A DNA stretch of 64,000 bases from Streblospio benedicti (taxonomy: Eukaryota; Annelida; Polychaeta; Spionida; Spionidae): NCBI GenBank assembly GCA_019095985.1, contig CM032666.1, positions 2,802,146-2,866,145 on the forward strand. The letters are read 5' to 3'. The position numbers and the translations under genes are program-made. The notes beneath the pieces were generated by a model. It did not search any database. It was given only the letters and a program-made list of their open reading frames with translations, and was not told the origin of the DNA. This document shows, in pieces, positions 37,290 through 49,283 of the stretch; position 1 is the stretch's first letter; each line of letters opens with the position of its first letter.

Positions 37290-39031
37290 TCACACCTCCA
37301 GATCCAGCAGACTTTCTCCCAGAGTGAGGCCGCGCTTCTGCGCACGCGCACCGAGCGCCGCGCCCAGATCGCCGCCGTTACGGGCTACAAGAGAAACGTG
37401 AACCTTGCACTTTGATGCACGTGTCTATGTCGTGTCACTGTGCTATAACACTCATTGTCTTGGGCATTTAGGTATTGAGTGTTGGTTTATTTAAAACTCA
37501 GTTTTGTGTCTGACCGTAAGTCTCGATGGACATTTTATTTCATTGATAGATACATTTTAATTATTTGTGATGTTAAATGGTGGTGTGAAGGCCCTTTTTC
37601 AGGCGAGGAGTGTGTGAAGGTGTTCAAAACGTGGTCAGTGTCAGGCTATTTCATTTCAGTAGTAAATATATTTTAAATAGCAGTATGCAATGAAAATTAT
37701 GACTTCATTAAAAAGGACAGAGTCTTAAAATCATCTTTGATGTCTGTATAAACTGCAAGTGGGAATTGTGACGTCGTCCAGTACTAATCAGAGAGCAGAT
37801 GAGACTAATACTTTTAGATCGCGTGCTTTGATTTTGCAGCATATAGGGAGTACTCACCCATTTCCTCCATGATTTCCCTGTATTCGCCCTCGGTTCCTCT
37901 CTCCTGGACGGCTCGGTCGATCAGGTACTCGAGACTGCGCTTACTCTTGACGCACGAGTAGCCTTCCTTTTTGTTGATGGCTGGCTTGCACACTTTCTTG
38001 TTCTCCGCAGTGCATACGGCGTTCTTACATACGTCTGAAAGCAGCGCAGGGTGCACGTCATTACAGTGAAACCTGCCTTATGTGACATGATATGAGTTAT
38101 GTTTCTTCTCCACAAAGCACCCGCCAAATACTGAGAATTTACTATGATTTCTGTCGCCACCTGATTTTATTACAATGCTGTTATAGACAGCTAACCTTTT
38201 GACCCTAACGCACAGCTATCCCGATTGTACTCTGCAGTGGATAACATGTGTGTCCACACACATTAAAACAAGCATCGAAGCTCCCCAACCAACTCACATC
38301 ACCTACCACACTGCAGCACACTCTCACCTTTTTTGTCACAATGGGCTCCTCCGGTGGTCGGTTCAGCACAGCCTTTTTGGCACCAGAACTTGGGGCAGTC
38401 AGGTCCCTGGCCGACGCAGTATCTGCCGATGTCTATGCCGCCTCCGCACGTGGTGCCTGCAGCTGCGCAGATCTCTGTCCCCGTCTTGCCGTCAGCCCCG
38501 GGTTTGTCGCACTCACCCCTGTTAAGAAGTTGGGTAGAAGTGGTAATTGTGAGTAAAAGGTGGCGTGGGATTGCTAATTGCAGGTAAAATGACCTCGAAC
38601 ACATTTTCTTTGTTGTTGTGAGATTTCTTTTATCGGTGGTAGATATAGGTTTACGCCTGACTTGTACGAGAGAATGTAGCACAGACAGGTCCCGGGCAAA
38701 CTTTCTGTGACTCATACTATAAAAAAGGTATAATTTCCATAGGTTTTAACATATGCCTATGCGTTTTCGTGCATAAAAATCACTTGGAATCCACTGGTTG
38801 CGGCCGTTTGTAGCAAACCTGGATCTACTTGTATGTAGAACAGTAAGTGATAGGTGATCAGGCATTACATATATTGATAAGAGCAGTTATATTGCTTTTT
38901 CACTTCTGCATTCTGACTTACCGTTTCTCGAGGCCCTCTAGGAGACGCTCCACAAGATCGAGGGCGTCCAGGGAGGCGGCGGAGGCAGCGGAGGCCAGTA
39001 CGGCCGCAGTGAGGAACAGCAGGGTTCTCAT
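37290..39031 (-). CDS. secreted cysteine-rich precursor, dibasic sites
   Basis: Four coding exons (38922-39031, 38328-38518, 37858-38034, 37290-37384) give 190 residues. Residues 1-19 are a signal peptide (MRTLLFLTAAVLASAASA). An acidic propeptide ends LLEGLEKR (36-37). Then comes a 12-Cys module, residues 38-131, from GECDKPGADGKTG through CPKFWCQKGC to KEGYSCV. KR at 132-133 and again at 176-177 separate a charged linker and a C-terminal peptide GLTLGESLLDLEV. This is the plan of a secreted prohormone, neuropeptide-like or defence/toxin-like Cys-rich protein. I recognise no family. The first 63-residue block has eight Cys and the second four. Convertase cleavage at the KR sites is inferred. 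Phases agree and no lesion is seen. A non-coding first exon and TATA box lie upstream. Confidence 0.75.
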
Positions 39032-39044
39032 GGTGGGAAGAAAC

Positions 39045-40746
39045 TGTAACATTGCATAACCATATCAATATAAACAGTTCATGGAGTTCTGTCTTTTTAG
39101 GGGAAAATATTACTGCGAGTTTGTACTGGTATTTAACGCATGCCTTAGTTCAAACTAGTCAAAGTGACATTGTATGTATCAATAAAATTAACTTAGCCTA
39201 TTTTTAAATAAAGATACCATGTTTGTGTGTTTGTGCAATGTGGTCTAAGTAGCAATCAAACTTGGTAGCGCTGTAGTCTGCATTACAGTGGTTATCGTTG
39301 AGTGGATTTTTACTCATGTTAAGCTGTAATACCTGCAAATGTTATCATACACCATTGTAAACCTGAAGTATTTGCAGTTTTCAATCGTATCACGAGAATT
39401 CACCACAGGTGGTACTTAGTTTCACAATGGACAATGCACGATGCATAAACCGTTGTAACAAAACACGGAGTAAAAAATGAGATTCGAATGGATTTATCTG
39501 ACTGATAGGTGCCCTGAGAACGTTATGAACGATGCCACGATGGAACATACGCACACACAACTCTTTTCTATAGCATGTAATTCTTTATTTATTGTTAACT
39601 AAATCATGTCATAACAACGGACACATACTTGGTACTTGTACATAGTGAAAGTTAATGTAACTGTACTTCTGAAAACAGAAAACGAATTTACAGCATTGGC
39701 ACTGTTCATGGACAAGTGTGCTGTAGTAGAGCTATTCACAGTGATATAGATGACATGACTGTGACCGTTGTTTGACCGAGGTCGTATGATAATAGACTAC
39801 AGTAGACTATTAGTACAGAGCACGGAAAAAAACAATGGCCACGGTCTTGATATCTGTAGTTATTTGCCCTGTCAACTGCAGGCTACACGAAAACCCATGC
39901 GGTTTAGAACAACTGTGCATTCATTGGTATCATAAGCAGCATAGTATGAGTTCCCTGCAAAGCTGACAGATGGCCGACTAAAGAGCAAAACATCCACCTC
40001 ATTCACTGAACCTATCACTAATTTTTCCATGGTGCATCGTACTTGGTACCTACATTACGGCAGCAAGTGCCGTGTGCTCCCACGGGCGTCAAGAAAAGCG
40101 GTAAAATGTGAAATGGATGCCAATGGTCTGGTGTGAATGTTAGTTTACTGGAGAAGGAGGACAGTGGATTATAAACGCGTGTTCATCTAATTCCGTATTT
40201 GTGTTACACTTTCACTTGCATTGCAAAGCTTTGTGACTCAAAAAACGCTTAAACTGTTAACATTATTCAAAATTAATCTGGTGTAAACCTAAATACTCCT
40301 TTCTAATTGACTTAGAGGCGGGGTGAAAAATGATATCCTACTCCATAGATTTTAAAATCTAAATTTGAATCCGTGAGAGATTTTCTAATTTCCCATTCCT
40401 GTTCCAATCAATTACACAGTTAAAATTGTTTCACTGGTCCTTAAACTGGATGTTGTAAAATCTCCATTGTTTCCTAATAGGTGTTTATTTAGTAATACGT
40501 GTATCTATATTGTTAAAACTGTTAATCTAACACTCCATATTTTACTTGTATTTCTTATCTTGTTGCTGACTTTGAAAAAGAGCATTTAAGACTTTGAAAA
40601 CATTTACAATTAAAAAAAATCAAAATTATGATTTTAAAATTTCATTTCTAATTTCAACAGCCGAAAAATATAACTATAAACTCTAGAATCATCCCCACTC
40701 GTATAGTAGCCTATAATTGTAAACTGGCTGCCAAAGCGCCCCTTAC
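39045..40746 (-). other. probable 5' UTR intron of Cys-rich gene
   Basis: AT-rich, repeat-poor stretch between the inferred non-coding exon and the first coding exon. I see no exon or repeat arm in it. Confidence 0.4.
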
Positions 40747-40812
40747 CTTTAATCCGTGTATATCCGCAGACGACAGAATGACACGCATTGGCGGCCGCCA
40801 CCGCTTTATATA
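40747..40812 (-). promoter_or_regulatory. TATA box and non-coding first exon of Cys-rich gene
   Basis: On the minus strand TATATAAA (40805-40812) precedes a probable start site about 25-35 bases on. The likely untranslated exon ends GGATTAAAG with donor GTAAGG at 40746, which would join the acceptor TTACAG at about 39044, 12 bases before the ATG at 39031. Seen: TATA, donor and acceptor. Inferred: that they belong together. Confidence 0.5.
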
Positions 40813-40869
40813 GTCGGGGAAGGGGGTGGGGGTCGTCTCCACACACGGTATGAAGGGGTGATTTCATAA

Positions 40870-43469
40870 ACTACAGTGGCTGCACCAATTGGCCTATCTC
40901 TATCATTCTTTTCATTTTTATCATCATTCAAAGATTTGTTTATTTTTATACTTGGATTGACTTGCACAGAAGTTTTACACCCGGTGACTTAAGCTTATCG
41001 CTTGGCTTCAATTTTCAACAAAGTAAGTGGTGAAAAATGTAATGAATAATAAAAAAAATGGGCCAGTTGTGACGTAGGCACATGCAAATGTATCGGTTAT
41101 CATCTGGCTCCCTTTAAGACCGGTATTGCAAGTTATTTAGCATCTTTGTGTTGATTGGCGTATATTGTAAGGGGGGGGGGGGTCGATAAGAAAAGAAAGT
41201 TCTATTTTATTTTCTACTTTTATTTTATCTTATGGAGTGGTATTACTCCAGGAATTGCCATGTTGATATACTTGTAATTGCGGTGATTTAATGTAGTCAC
41301 CCTTCACTGTTGGCGTGGTCTAGCGGCCTTACATTCACATCAGGTCATTGGCATCGTCTTACACTACACGGCCTTTTTCAGCTACCGGGGGAGGATACAA
41401 CTCTTGCTATCGTAGCAAATGGAATGCATCACTCATAGAGAAATGGAAGGAATCAAGGACAATTTTCAACCCAAGGACCCTTTTTGCCATTGTGTCCTGT
41501 AAGCTAAGGCTTATTTCCCAAGAAATATACATCCATTACATATGAACTGCATAATCTGGTGGATAAATTAAACGCACATAATTTGTCTTTACACCTCACG
41601 TAAATCTAACAAAAAGACTAGAAAATCAACCTTTACTTTGGTATTGAAAAGTTAAATAGTGTCACTAGCTCTAGTGCTGTGTTTGCTACCTAATGTTTTC
41701 TGATGCACAGACCGTGATGTGCCATGATAAAACATCAGATGGCGAAACTTAGAACAACTAACAAAGCATATTTCATGAGAATGTCTATCTTCAGTTCTGG
41801 TGTTATCTGTTATTTGTTAAGAGGTAAGCTCCGTGCATTTTATTATTTTCTATATTGCCATTATTCATAAGTAGGACATGTACATGATTCTAACACACAC
41901 AAATAAAGAATAACTTATGGACTTTGCATTCCTTTATTTTTGTTACACATAGTGTAACATGATGGGAACAAAATTAGAGAAAGCACATCTAGTTCAAATT
42001 TAAAAAATCTTTTCCTTCAAATTATGATTCAACTTACGCTAATTCTCCACGTGGCCCGTCTCTTCAAATCTCAACATTTAATGCATTTTTCATTTTGACT
42101 TGAGTGTCAATATGGCATTGTGATGTTAGTGCCTACCCAATTTCAAAGTGCAAGTTTATCTAAATAGCTTCGTAAAAACTTTGAAAAAGACCATGCTCTA
42201 TGTTTTTGGTGATTTACATTAGTCAATAACTTTGAATTGACATTTTAATATGTCTAAAGTTCCATTACAGTAAGTACATTCAGACATTCCTAACTAACAC
42301 ATATAAACAAATATTCTTTAAAAAATACATTTTTACATTGATCACATCAAAATACTCTCAAGTGCATAGACATATTTAAAAAGATAAATAATTAAAATGC
42401 TCTGAAGTTCAGTTCAATATAATAAGAAGCTGGAAAACAAAAAGACCTGTTAATTATCAAATACAAATTCATGCACTATTAATTAGGAAGAAAATTGATA
42501 TCAATAATAATAAAATAAGAATGATATCTGTTTAAGACCTAGACCTGTATAGCACCTACAACCCCCAACCCCAAACTGATTACCGCGTGATTTCATTACA
42601 AGCTGAATAAGACTTGATAACTTCTAGTGCTCTGGACTCGTATTGTGCATGCGTAGTGTGCACATAGTGATTTATAAAGGACCGCACGACACGTTAAGCA
42701 ATGGTTTAACCCCTAATTTCATATGGCCGATCTTTGCACGAGATGCTCCTAAAGATGGTAGAAATTAAAAACACTATATTGTCAACCTTTTTATGGTGCC
42801 TCCTGTGTATATTTTGTGGCCAAAACGTATGGGATTGTCTGGAATAACGGTCTGTGACGTTTCTAATGGATTAGTTGAAAAAGCAGGTTCATCGGACCAT
42901 TCGGAAATAGCACACAATAATACAGGAACATATTTATAAATAATGTCAGCAATGCCACATTTAATCAGAAAGACGTGACGACGATCAAACTAGCCCCGCA
43001 GACGACCCAAAAAGCAAAAAACATGATATAAATCAATAGCTCGATAATCCGAAACGGGGGCCCACAAGCCGAAAAAATCAAAATCAATTTTCTAGAGAAG
43101 TGATAACTATTTCTGGGTCAGAACCCGGCAGAATAGTGCTATTTCATCAAGAAAGACACCATTAATCATGGAGCATAGGTGGAACAGATGATTCTTTTTG
43201 GTGTTTCCATTGCTTCAGAATGTAACGGCGGTGGTGGCACTTACAGTTTCATCTGTCATCCATACATCCCCCAAAGCATCAGAAGTGAAGCAAGCCCCAG
43301 AACCAACCAGCAGTGCGCCATTACTAAGCGAATCAGCCCGGCCACTCAAAATTTGAGCCCAGAACCTCGAAATGACACTAAGCTTCTGGCGTGTACTTAA
43401 GCATCTGGAGCTAGCATTGGTTATGTGAAATTGGGGGTTGGCTTGGGGTGGGGTGGGGGTGTGATTCAG
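40870..43469. other. intergenic, no supported gene
   Basis: About 2.6 kb AT-rich. GGCGTGGTCTAGCGGCCTTA at 41313 resembles a tRNA A box without a matching B box, so perhaps a SINE scrap. A short palindrome TTACACATAGTGTAA is at 41943. Nothing else was recognised. Confidence 0.4.
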
Positions 43470-45495
43470 ATGCATCTTCCAACGAAGAGGCATTGGAATC
43501 GATGGAATTCTTTAATATAGTTTCTCAAGAAATACTGTGTCACATATTGAGTTAAAATCCACTTAATGGCGTCATGAAATCGGAAAGTCTCTGTCGGAAA
43601 TTGCATGAATCTTGTACCCTTCATCTTCAACAGAAATAGATTTTACTGAAGAAGGAAATATATGGCTGGATGCCACCAACGTTAAATTATTAATTAAAAA
43701 AAACTTGCTGCCCAAATCTTATGTCAGTTTATGGGTTTCGTCGATGTTATCTTGCAAAAAGAAGACTGTTGTGTTACGACAGTTTAAGTGTACCGGGAAT
43801 TGTTGAAGGATTATCAATATGCACACATTTAGAATATGTTGATACATCTGACATTTTAATTTTGGAAGCATTACGTATGCAACTACCTCATATTACTGTT
43901 GGTGACTTTCAAAATCGAAATGGACATTTTCCTGTACCTATGAGCAATAGGTTGAGCATTGTTAGAGGCAATAATCTTACATCTCTACAACTTCATGGTG
44001 TCACTGTGTCTGATATTCCCCGAATGGATAATTTAAGGCACCTTCATCTCAGGTTTGTGAAGCTCAGTGATCCACATCCGTTCAGAGACTTTGCATGTCT
44101 GGAACTCCAAAGTTTTGTCATGTCCCATTGGGACAGGACTTGCCTCGGCTCCAGAGAGGATGTTCTAGAGTTGGCCTGAGTGCTGGCACCGGACTCGAAG
44201 TGTCCTCTGCTCTCGTCATCAACACAGGAAATGACGTCGCGCACACAACACCAGCCAATCAGCCGCCAGCTAACATTGCAGTACCAAATAATGCAGCCAA
44301 TCAGCTGTTAAATAACAATGTTGCCGCACAGCCCGCTGCTAATGCAGCAGACGTCAATTTATTGGAGGAAGCAAGTCATCAGAACGAACAAAAAGAATAG
44401 AATGAGTCTGAAGAGGATCAGGTCGTGGGACACGAGCTTCCACCAGCTCGCTATGAAGATCCAAAGAATTATCCGGAAAATGAAGATGACTTTTATGATC
44501 AGAGACTTATTGATGAATCAAAAAGAAAGTGTGGTGGGTTTTCCACTGTGAATTGTCATTCTAGGGTGAATCATGCATCGGAAAGGTAGGAAAGTCAGTG
44601 CCATGCTATGTTGCGAAGACATGCCAGGACCCTCTGGCTGCAGACAAGCTGTGCCGAGTTAGCAGGTGATAAATAGCAATTTTCTTGTTGCTCCACGTCC
44701 GATATAGGAATGGACTTTGATATAGGAGGTGGAGAGGGTTCATCAAAAAATACCAAATGTACAGCTTGTGCTGTACCTGCAGTAATAGGGAAATGTTGTA
44801 ATTGTGAATCCGTGATGCAATCACCAAATCATACTGCAACAATGTCCAAGTCTGGCCGCTCAAGTGTCATAGGAAACCTGCGGCCATCAGGCAGCACAGG
44901 GAAAGGTTTTCAGAGAGTTAATGGAAAAGGTAAAGTCTGCAAGGCAAGAAAAAGGGCATTGTGAAAAACTCGGCTCATAATCAGCAAGTGCATAAATCTT
45001 GTCAAGCGATTAATGAGGAAATCAGAGAAGCTGCTAAAAGGTGAAAGAACATGGTGACGAATGTGCTGACCTTTCAGCGACCCAGTTATTGAAGATGACC
45101 ATATTCTACAAATCCTCACAATCAAGTCACAAAGTCTCGTGAACCTCAGTCTGAGCAAGGAGGGAGTGTAGGACCTCGTCGTAGAGGACTGTCCCAGGCT
45201 GCAAATCTTGTCAGGTTCGAGCTGCCGTATGCTGAAGAACGTGGTGATGAAGACGGCTCTGCGCCTCATCTGCACCTCATTCCTGCAGTACCCATGGCTG
45301 CGCTGCGAAGACCTGGTAGACGAGCTGTGCATCCAGCCGGCTGAGAAGAACCGGCTGCTCTTTCTCAGGCCCATGGGCAGCAGTTACTCCATATCCGAGC
45401 AGGAGAACTGTCTCCTGAGCAACCTGGATTACAATTATCACCTCTGTATCATTCCCGACTACAGCCCCGATCCCCTGGCGACGCTGTACAACTAA
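43470..45495 (+). pseudogene. FBXO38: processed retrocopy of FBXO38-like F-box gene
   Basis: Collinear, intronless similarity to FBXO38, a many-exon gene in vertebrates. In order: F-box text FNIVSQEILCHIL (about 43510), RNRNGHFPVPMSNRLSI and LRHLHLRFVKLSDPHPFRDF (43915-44090), GCSRVGLSAGTG and VSSALVIN (44158-44220), Asn/Ala-rich and acidic linker, DPVIEDDHILQILTIKS (about 45080), and EKNRLLFLRPMG to HLCIIPDY (45350-45460). Frame changes and stops occur throughout: the frame shifts between 43690 and 43721, stops fall at 44177 and 44398, and others lie from 44588 to 45170. The LRR middle, about 200 codons after LELQSFVM, is missing. The normal C-terminus after CIIPDYSPDP is also absent. No poly(A) tail is visible, so the copy is old. 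The parent is an SCF substrate receptor; this copy should be non-functional. Confidence 0.82.
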
Positions 45496-46800
45496 TGCAA
45501 ATTTCATATACTGTATTCATTCTAATAAGCATACCTGCCCTATTAAGTGTACCCCAGCTTTTCAGACGGATTAAATTGTACAAATCTTGCTTTGCACGTG
45601 GAGATTTCATTTACCTGGCACCATATTGTAAGACTCACATGCCGGTGTCATTTGAATAACCACGTAACCTCGCTGGGCATATTGTGAAAAATTGTTCATG
45701 GTTCATGCATTTTTACTTTTATCATTCGAAGGCGTGGTTATGGGGTGTGCTTATTAAACATCTCTTGAGTATTTGTTTTTGGTTGATTTTTTTTGTAAGC
45801 GCACTGTGCACTTATTAGAACAAATACGGTACTTTAAAGGGCTATCTGTTTGCATATTTCTTTAAAAAAAGCCAAACTTGTTGTGTAAAGAATTGCTAAT
45901 ATACGTGATTACAGACAGGTTTTACAGTAATAAATTCCATGTGAAAAGTTTTGTTGAACTTCAATATTTAAAGCATGTACTTTTCAAAGATATGAATTAT
46001 CTCGTGGTTACAGGTATATAAGCAAGTTTTAAAAAATCAATTTGAATGTGATTTTGTACGTTTTCCCAATAAGATGCTTATTTCTTGAACAGATATATAT
46101 CAAACCTTTTGACTAATTATTATAAGTATCTATTGTATTTTGGGTAAGTAGGAATAACATTTCCTGTTACCACAATAAAGGACCAGAGATTTCAATGCAA
46201 TGTGTATAGTTTATAGGAAGTCATTTGAGTTCATTTACATATTGTAATGAAGTACAGAAATCTGCGTTTATTTGGCTTTGAATAAATTGTTACCTATTGT
46301 GAAAAAAATCATCCATAAACTGGTTCACTAATTTCCTCTAAACACATGAAACCAAAGCTGATGATTGAGCACAAAGAGAGTGATTGGCAGATGGCTACAG
46401 CAGACATCGTTATCCTGTAATAAGACAACTTTTGTTCAGGGAATGAAGAACTAACTAGTAGGAGCTTTGTGTTTGGTTGTTTTGTGTTTGATTTACATTG
46501 GAACAAGTCAATGCAATCCAAGTACGGTGATATTGTGTTTGAAGCAAACTCAATTAGAAACGGGAAATATTAGAAACTGTCTCTTACCATTGCGCCATAC
46601 TTGATTAAAAGTTTTAAATATTGAAGATACCCACACATGCTATTTAACATGTTAGAACATTGAGTGAGACTGCATATCATGTATGTTTAAACATATTACG
46701 TACTTAACCAATGGAATTAACGTTGCTGGCCACTTTGCCGTAAAATCGCCAAATGCAAAATTTTATGGAACAAACATGTCAGCCAACGAATGTCGCCGTG
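45496..46800. other. intergenic, nothing recognised
   Basis: AT-rich sequence downstream of the FBXO38 retrocopy. CCTATTAAGTGTACCCC at 45538 recalls the pogo-like MITE ends. No gene or clear repeat boundary. Confidence 0.4.
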
Positions 46801-46803
46801 AAT

Positions 46804-46980
46804 AACATAGGCAGATCCAGGAGGCGGTCTGCAGGTCCCCCCTTTCCACAAACATTTCTAATTTTAATGGGGTCGGTGTTTTTTCTCGGGTTCGTTATCA
46901 TTTACGCATACAAAACCCACGGTCCGCAAAGACACCCCCCCACCCCCCCACCAATTCACTTTTCCCCAAAATTGCCCGTG
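46804..46980. repeat. G-rich MITE, one-ended fragment
   Basis: ACATAGGCAGATCCAGGAGG at 46808 is the terminal repeat of the family at 36154 and 48328. The interior has C-runs (46935-46955) but the second end is not evident. Confidence 0.55.
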
Positions 46981-47076
46981 TCGATAGATACGAAGTTTCA
47001 ACTGTATCACCTCAACAGGTCCTCAAAAACACCGAGTCACCGGTACAGCTAATTAGAGACCTAGCGCAGTTTGTAG

Positions 47077-47376
47077 CGTTCCATCCACGCCAGTTGTTCC
47101 ATTATCTATCGCACAGAAATTCCAACAGCAACGTCCAACCGAACACCCGATCGTTTCCACCCTTGCTTACCCGTCCAAAATCCGAGACGCTCAGAAATCA
47201 TTGTCGCCGTCGCCGCTGCCGTCGTGCTCATTTGCCTAGTCGTGTTGTTCTTCTCGTCTGGCACGCATGCGCACTCATCGGCGCAAGCTTTGACGGCAAA
47301 TGACGATGTCGCAATTTACTGGTTGGATAAATTGAACGAGAAACCTAGCTTGTTTCTGCTTTCATGCCAAGGATAA
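47077..47376 (+). CDS. candidate exon with one membrane helix
   Basis: A 100-codon open frame from a TTTGTAG acceptor to TAA at 47374. It has a polar start, a strongly hydrophobic helix EIIVAVAAAVVLICLVVLFF, then SSAQALTANDDVAIYWLDKL. It is GC-rich compared with its surroundings. There is no methionine near the start and no partner exon found, so it may be the last exon of a small membrane protein or a chance frame. Weak. Confidence 0.25.
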   Translation, partial: RSIHASCSIIYRTEIPTATSNRTPDRFHPCLPVQNPRRSEIIVAVAAAVVLICLVVLFFSSGTHAHSSAQALTANDDVAIYWLDKLNEKPSLFLLSCQG

Positions 47377-47646
47377 ATAGCTTTTTTGCTTAAATTGTTA
47401 CGAGTTGTATGTATCCATCAACAATGTTTAATTCAGGATGTGTATACATTGAAATGACAATTTTTATTTCGTTTTAACCATTTTTTAGTATAACCATCAA
47501 TTAGTGGGGTGTAAAATACTCCAAGTTCTATATCCAAGTACTATACGAGTAACAACAGAATGATTTGCAAAGTGGAAAAAAAAAGTTTTATACTCTTTGT
47601 ATAATATTGAAACTATGGTGATATTATGCTCTGAAAGTAACACGTT

Positions 47647-48840
47647 AAGCGAGGGGCACATCTGACCATGGGGGCATGGTGGCCCCACGTCGTTTTGAGG
47701 TCTGCAGTTTCTACGGCGTGTTCCTCATGCAGTGGCAACCTTTACAATATAGGCACGTGCCACACTGACTCCGTGCGTTATGAGTGCGTAGGCACTGAGA
47801 ATGATGTCATGGAGGTGGCCGTGAGTTTAACATGCATAGAACGTGCGTTGTACTCACGCGTAACTTATGCTCTACGCACCGTTAAGGCATTCGTACATTC
47901 ATGGTACAGAGAACGCACGGCACCACGGCTAAATCCGCTGTGATTATGCGACGATTAGCGTAAGGTCTCCGCACTGCCTCCTGACGGGCAGACCAGTGAT
48001 GGAAGTGGTCGTAGCGGACGTTTGGCATGTGACCCCCCTATGGCCTAAAAAAAGGTTGCGTTTATCACACTTAATACTCACGGATCTTTACGATTTTTGT
48101 TGTCGTAGACTGGCTGTAGACAGCCTTTGCCGCGTAATGTGCTCTAGGCATAAAGTCAGGGGCACAACCGGCCTTGCGACGATTCTAACCGCAAGGCTCT
48201 TGCAGGGCTGCAATGTCGACCGCTTTTCTCGCATGCACTGACAACTGTAAAGTTATGGGCGCATGCAGCACGGGCTCTGAGCGTTAAAGGTGCGTCGGCA
48301 AAGGGGATCATTTAACTGAGGTGACCGCATAGGCAGATCCAGGTTTTCGGAATGGGGGGGGGGCGCACTTAAGGAAAAGAGGGGGCGCACTTACGGGATT
48401 TCATGAAAAACCCTATGAAAATGAAGTATTTTGGTGGGAAGGGGGGGGGGCGACCCCTGCGCCCCCCTGGATCTGCCTATGGACCGTGAGTCGAACGTGT
48501 GTTGTACTAGTGTAAAACTCATGTTGTGCGCACTGGGTGATTTCTAAAGCACAGCATTCGTACCGGATACTCACTACGGATACTCACTACGCCAGTTGAC
48601 CTACGGTATCTGTGCCGGCAACGTGCGGGTGAATCCAGCGTAAGGTCTCCCCACTGCAACCTTACGGTCAGATCGACCACTGCTGACATTGGTCGTAGCG
48701 GAAGTTTGGCAAGTCAAACGTTTGTCGCACGGAGCACTCACTGATCTTTACCATCTTCTTAAGTTTTTGGCAGTAGACTGGCCGTAGACTGACCTTGCGG
48801 CGTGATGTGCCCTACGCATAACCGGCATTCAGTCCTTATA
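47647..48840 (+). mobile_element. tandem pair of the 0.5 kb TIR element
   Basis: Copy A (47647 to about 48185) starts AAGCGAGGGGCACAT and is collinear with the reverse of 11555-12058: CTACGGCGTGTTCC, GTACTCACGCGTAACTTATG, CGTAAGGTCTCCGCACTGCC, GTCGTAGACTGGC. Copy B (about 48160-48840) repeats the order CGCATGCA, ACTGTAAAG, GTCGGCAAAGG, CGTAAGGTCTCC, GTAGACTGGCCGTAGACTG and is split by a G-rich MITE. Non-coding. Confidence 0.75.
48328..48481. mobile_element. G-rich MITE nested in the TIR element
   Basis: 154 bp from CATAGGCAGATCCAG to CTGGATCTGCCTATG with G11-12 runs. GACCG directly flanks both ends (48323-48327, 48482-48486). It interrupts copy B of the larger element, so it is the younger insertion. 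Confidence 0.85.
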
Positions 48841-49283
48841 CTAAAGCAACAATTGTAATATAATGTGCATATGATGATTGGAAATAATCATATCAAATCA
48901 AATAACTCGAACACTTCAACAATTACCTAAACTCAGCATCTATAATCGCCTGCGACAAAACACGATTGTATTGGGATACACCAGATGAACCAGAATGGAA
49001 CCAACAAAGTGGGATAGGTTAAAAATACTTCTTCAAAGGTAGGTGTATGCATCATCGGTTTCACGGCTACACGGGCTTTATCATTTACACATAACAGTCT
49101 GTTTACTGTCACTAATAGAAAGTGCCTGAAGAGTAGATACGTCCTTGTGTATCATAATTTATGTATATGGACACGTAACCGAAAAGTAACGGGTTAAATT
49201 TCGCTTCTCTGGAGCAGCCGCCTACTCGTAGGGTAGGCACATGCCCTCAACCGAGCATACATCTGCCCCGTGTGGTGTTGTAG
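48841..49283. other. spacer or intron before second DEG/ENaC gene
   Basis: No repeat or exon recognised. An exon providing the N-terminus of the channel must lie upstream of 49284 because that exon begins mid-codon. Confidence 0.4.
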
